Both the position numbers and the translations under genes were made by a program. A DNA stretch of 16,986 bases from Neptunomonas sp. (GTDB taxonomy: Bacteria > Pseudomonadota > Gammaproteobacteria > Pseudomonadales > Balneatricaceae). Location: NCBI GenBank assembly GCA_004195305.1, contig SDWN01000193.1, forward strand, positions 1 to 16,986, read 5' to 3'. The notes under the pieces are model-generated. The model saw only the letters and a list, made by a program, of their open reading frames with translations, was not told the origin of the DNA and made no database searches. This document shows, in pieces, positions 14,519-16,986 of the stretch (within the stretch, counting starts at the first letter, position 1; each line of letters begins with the position of its first letter).

Positions 14519-14840
14519 GGTCTGTCTCCGCTGTTCGTCATTATTCACCAAGGACGAAATCAGGATTATTATTCTTATATTAAGCAACAGATTAAGGGGC
14601 GCTGATAACGATGCGTAGTATCAGCATCGGGTACCATATGGTACCAGTCTGGCGTGTAACCTGCCCAGCAGGTTACTTAGCGCTCCTTTGGTGCCGGCGC
14701 TGAGACACCTGCAGCCAGCGCTTTCACTGGTTAATCTGGGCGTCATCAGGCGTACCTGAACCTACGCCAAGAATGATTTTCGGCGATGTTTGCCACTATC
14801 GCGCTGACACTGGCTGTGTTGCCGCTGATCATCCAGGCCG
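14519..14840. promoter_or_regulatory. Palindrome-rich upstream region of the MocR gene
   Basis: No gene recognised. It contains three notable dyads: GCTGATA/TATCAGC (14601-14607 with 14619-14625), a 16-bp perfect palindrome GGTACCATATGGTACC (14630-14645), and GTAACCTGC/GCAGGTTAC with a 3-base centre (14656-14676). These lie 80-160 bp before the MocR start and are candidates for its own operator. The stretch 14740-14840 shows a short hydrophobic plus-strand frame (around MFATIALTLAVLPLII) without start signals, possibly a transporter remnant. Confidence 0.4.
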
Positions 14841-15713
14841 CTAGCTCCACATCACCATGATGGCGGCCACCGCGATAAGCACTAACGACAGCATATCTTT
14901 AATGCACACCTTGTCTTTAAGCCAAAAAGTGGCAACCAGCAGGGTAAAGAAGACTTCGACCTGGCCTAAGGTTTTTACATAGGGCACGGCCTGCAGTGAC
15001 ATGGCGCTGAACCAGCCGATCGAGCCGATACAGCTGGTGGTGCTGGTGAGCAGGGTCAATTTAGGGCGAAGCCACAACGCCTTAAGCGTGTCTCTGTCTT
15101 GCGCTGCCAGATACGTTACCAGTACCAGGGTTTGAATCCCAATCACGCACACCAGCACCCAGGCCGCGCTATAGGGAAAAGGCACGTCTAAGCATAAGCT
15201 TGCTTCACGTATCCACAGCGACGTGAGCGCAAACGCCGTGCCGCAGCAAAGTCCCAGGCAGACCGTCTGCAGAGACAGGCTTTGCAGCCCTTGCTTGCTA
15301 CTCATAAAAAACACCGCCAATGCTCCGACAACAACCCCGGCCCAGCCCAGCAATGACAGTGAGGTGCCAAAGAACAACACCCCCAGCACCGCAGCGACGA
15401 TGGCCTCACTCTTGGCAAGGCCTGCGCCTATGGCAAAGTTTTGCAGTTTAAACAGCTTAACCATCAGACCCGTGGCCAGGATCTGCATGGCTGAAGCACC
15501 CGATACAAACAGCACAAACGGTTGGGTAAATTCGGGAATACCGGGATCATGCCAAGCGTACAGGGCGGATAAATAGACTAACGCAATCGGCCCTGCCCAT
15601 AAAAAACGGGCAAGAGTCACCCCGGCCACGTTGACCTCTTTACTGAGGCGACTTTGACACGCATTGCGCCATGCCTGCATAAAGGCCGCGAGCAAGGTAA
15701 GCAGGATCCACAT
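14841..15713 (-). CDS. EamA/DMT-superfamily transporter
   Basis: A 290-residue inner-membrane protein with about ten hydrophobic segments in two repeated halves, the standard length for EamA permeases. The second half ends with TLGQVEVFFTLLVATFWLKDKV, the usual EamA pattern where a proline or glutamate-bearing helix precedes a conserved charged turn. Members export amino acids, amines or other metabolites; the substrate here is unknown. The ATG has GGAG 9 bases upstream. Its leader, GGAGTTTTAACAGATG, nearly equals that of dctP (GGAGTTCTAACAGATG). It lies between the Lrp and MocR genes on the same strand, with 224 bp upstream containing a CCTGAGG/CCTCAGG dyad (15823-15829, 15861-15867). Confidence 0.85.
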   Translation of the reverse strand: MWILLTLLAAFMQAWRNACQSRLSKEVNVAGVTLARFLWAGPIALVYLSALYAWHDPGIPEFTQPFVLFVSGASAMQILATGLMVKLFKLQNFAIGAGLAKSEAIVAAVLGVLFFGTSLSLLGWAGVVVGALAVFFMSSKQGLQSLSLQTVCLGLCCGTAFALTSLWIREASLCLDVPFPYSAAWVLVCVIGIQTLVLVTYLAAQDRDTLKALWLRPKLTLLTSTTSCIGSIGWFSAMSLQAVPYVKTLGQVEVFFTLLVATFWLKDKVCIKDMLSLVLIAVAAIMVMWS

Positions 15714-15937
15714 CTGTTAAAACTCCATCGCTCGAGGCGAACTGCATTAAGGTGGATATCCTACGTTAACTCTGAGAATAAGCGTGAAAAATTGACAGCG
15801 TTGAATATCAGGGGGGTAGGGGCCTGAGGTTGTTCTCTTTAAGCGGGCAACTCTACATTGCCTCAGGAGTGGGGGTGAGAAGAGTAGGCCGCATCATTAT
15901 GATCTCCCCATCAAAGGAGCTGCCCTAAAGGGTCATC

Positions 15938-16429
15938 TTAAACAGGTCGATGGGCCCTCTGCGGCAGGGGTAGCGGCGCCTCGGTTTTTACCGCGCGTAA
16001 GCCAAAATTACTCTCGATGCCGCGTACCATGTTCAGTACCTGAACCTGTCTGACCCAGCGGTCATAGTCGCTCAGATCGCTGACCACCACCTCCAGCAGA
16101 TAGTCCGCCGAGCCGGACACGGTATGGGCATTGATCACTGCGGGCATCGCGATCACCGCCTGCTCAAAACCGTGCACCGACTCGGCACTGTGGTCGTGCA
16201 GTTTGACCTGCACAAACACCGTCATCTCCAGACCGAGGGCGCTGCGATTGAGTTGCGGCCGGTAACCTTGGATCACCCCCTCGTCTTCCAGGCGACGCAG
16301 ACGGCGCAGGCAGGGTGAGGGCGACAGCGCCACCTGCTCGGCGATATCGGCGTTGCTCAGGCGGCCATCCTGCTGCAGCGCCTTGAGAATGTTCAGGTCG
16401 GTCGGGTCGATAATAGGACTTAGGCTCAT
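15938..16429 (-). CDS. Lrp/AsnC-family regulator
   Basis: A 163-residue feast/famine regulator. The N-terminal helix-turn-helix begins DPTDLNILKALQQDGRLSNA (8-27), with recognition helix SPSPCLRRLRRLEDEGVI (36-53). The C-terminal RAM ligand domain covers about 68-145, including VSGSADYLLEVVVSDLSDYD. Such proteins bind amino acids and usually control a neighbouring transport or catabolic gene. It is divergent from an EamA exporter at 16571, a common pairing for amino-acid export. The ribosome site is poor: only AGCAGA-like bases lie before ATG 16429. The Pro/Arg-rich tail after residue 150 is not conserved in the family. Confidence 0.9.
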   Translation of the reverse strand: MSLSPIIDPTDLNILKALQQDGRLSNADIAEQVALSPSPCLRRLRRLEDEGVIQGYRPQLNRSALGLEMTVFVQVKLHDHSAESVHGFEQAVIAMPAVINAHTVSGSADYLLEVVVSDLSDYDRWVRQVQVLNMVRGIESNFGLRAVKTEAPLPLPQRAHRPV

Positions 16430-16570
16430 GTTGGTATTTTCTGCTTAATGTAGTTGGCTCCACGCAATAATCGATCAAAGACTACTGGCTTGGCAAGTCT
16501 ATTGGCACGAAAGAACCTGCGCAATTACCGGATAATAGGCGCTCGTTATGACCTTTCAGGAGCAGATCAG

Positions 16571-16963
16571 GTGGATGTATACCGCGGTGAACCGGCCTTT
16601 AATTCTCAGGGTATCCTGGCCATGCTGGCGACATTGCTGATCTGGGTGGGATTTTTGCTGTCGCTGCGGGCCGAGAGCCAATCGTCGCTGACGCCTACCG
16701 ATCTGGCGTTGATGCGCTTTGGCCTGCCCGCGCTGCTGTTTCTGCCGTTGTTGCTCCGGCGCCGAGCGGTGATTGGCGCCATCCGCTGGCGTTACGCGGC
16801 GATGATCCTGCTGGGGGGATTGCCGTTCTTCTATCTGGTCTCCCTGGGCAGTGGCTTTGCCCCGGCGGCTCATGCGGGGGCGCTGGTGCCGGGCACGGCG
16901 CCGCTGTTTGTGACCGGGCTGGCGGTGCTGGTCTTCAAAGAGCCGCTGCCGCGTATGCGGTAA
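16571..16963 (+). CDS. EamA/DMT transporter N-terminal part, ending in an early stop at the window edge
   Basis: The first 130 residues of an EamA-type permease, about half the usual 290. Hydrophobic helices start at ILAMLATLLIWVGFLLSL, followed by LALMRFGLPALLFLPLLL and GALVPGTAPLFVTGLAVLVFKEPLP, the end of the first EamA repeat. GTG 16571 is the likely start because AGGAG lies 8 bases upstream. The frame meets TAA at 16961, just after the expected KEPLP turn. From 16954 another frame reads YAVTITTILLL, a plausible next helix, open to the last base. A single missing base near 16952 would explain this, so it is probably frameshifted (mutation or sequence error). It shares a control region with the divergent Lrp gene, its likely regulator. 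Confidence 0.7.
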   Translation: MDVYRGEPAFNSQGILAMLATLLIWVGFLLSLRAESQSSLTPTDLALMRFGLPALLFLPLLLRRRAVIGAIRWRYAAMILLGGLPFFYLVSLGSGFAPAAHAGALVPGTAPLFVTGLAVLVFKEPLPRMR

Positions 16964-16986
16964 CCATCACCACCATTCTGTTGCTG

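Overview
The window looks like chromosomal DNA of a marine-type gammaproteobacterium (Oceanospirillales-like). The basis is a tripartite TRAP transporter, beta-alanine genes close to Pseudomonas versions, moderately GC-rich coding sequence and several families of small palindromic intergenic repeats. This placement is an inference and genus cannot be read from the sequence. No tRNA, rRNA, CRISPR array or phage genes were seen.

Region 1 (1-4456) is a beta-alanine catabolic module laid out like Pseudomonas bauR-bauA-bauC. A LysR regulator (3431-4342, +) is divergent from an omega-aminotransferase (1924-3257, -), followed by a CoA-acylating (methyl)malonate-semialdehyde dehydrogenase (312-1802, -) and a strong terminator (211-249). 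Expected chemistry: beta-alanine + pyruvate -> malonate semialdehyde + alanine, then malonate semialdehyde + CoA + NAD+ -> acetyl-CoA + CO2 + NADH. As written, the aminotransferase carries a one-base frameshift near 2938-2940.

Region 2 (4457-6831) is a patchwork. An intact YeiH/PSE-type putative sulfate exporter (4591-5619, +) with a terminator is followed by debris: an IS4-type transposase fragment, a rhodanese gene whose 5' end is frameshifted by an 11-bp tandem duplication, and an orphan C-terminal fragment of panC. It looks like a rearrangement scar.

Region 3 (6832-14518, all -) holds a second MmsA-family aldehyde dehydrogenase (6832-8364), a DctP-DctQ-DctM TRAP transporter (12162 down to 8866) and a MocR/GabR-type PLP-dependent regulator (14518 down to 13055). 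A 180-bp MITE-like palindromic element sits between dctP and dctQ. Upstream of dctP lies a degenerate duplicate of the dctP 5' end (12304-12456), about 79% identical over 67 bp. A reasonable inference is uptake of an organic or amino acid that feeds a semialdehyde to the second dehydrogenase. The substrate cannot be read from the sequence.

Region 4 (14519-16986) has an EamA/DMT exporter (14841-15713, -) and an Lrp/AsnC regulator (15938-16429, -) divergent from a second EamA protein (16571-16963, +). The last reading frame hits a stop 23 bases before the window edge, while another frame stays open.

I saw no defence system or clearly new multi-gene machine. The most unusual content is the set of gene remnants and repeats, the disrupted beta-alanine aminotransferase, and two MmsA paralogues near a sulfate exporter and a TRAP system.
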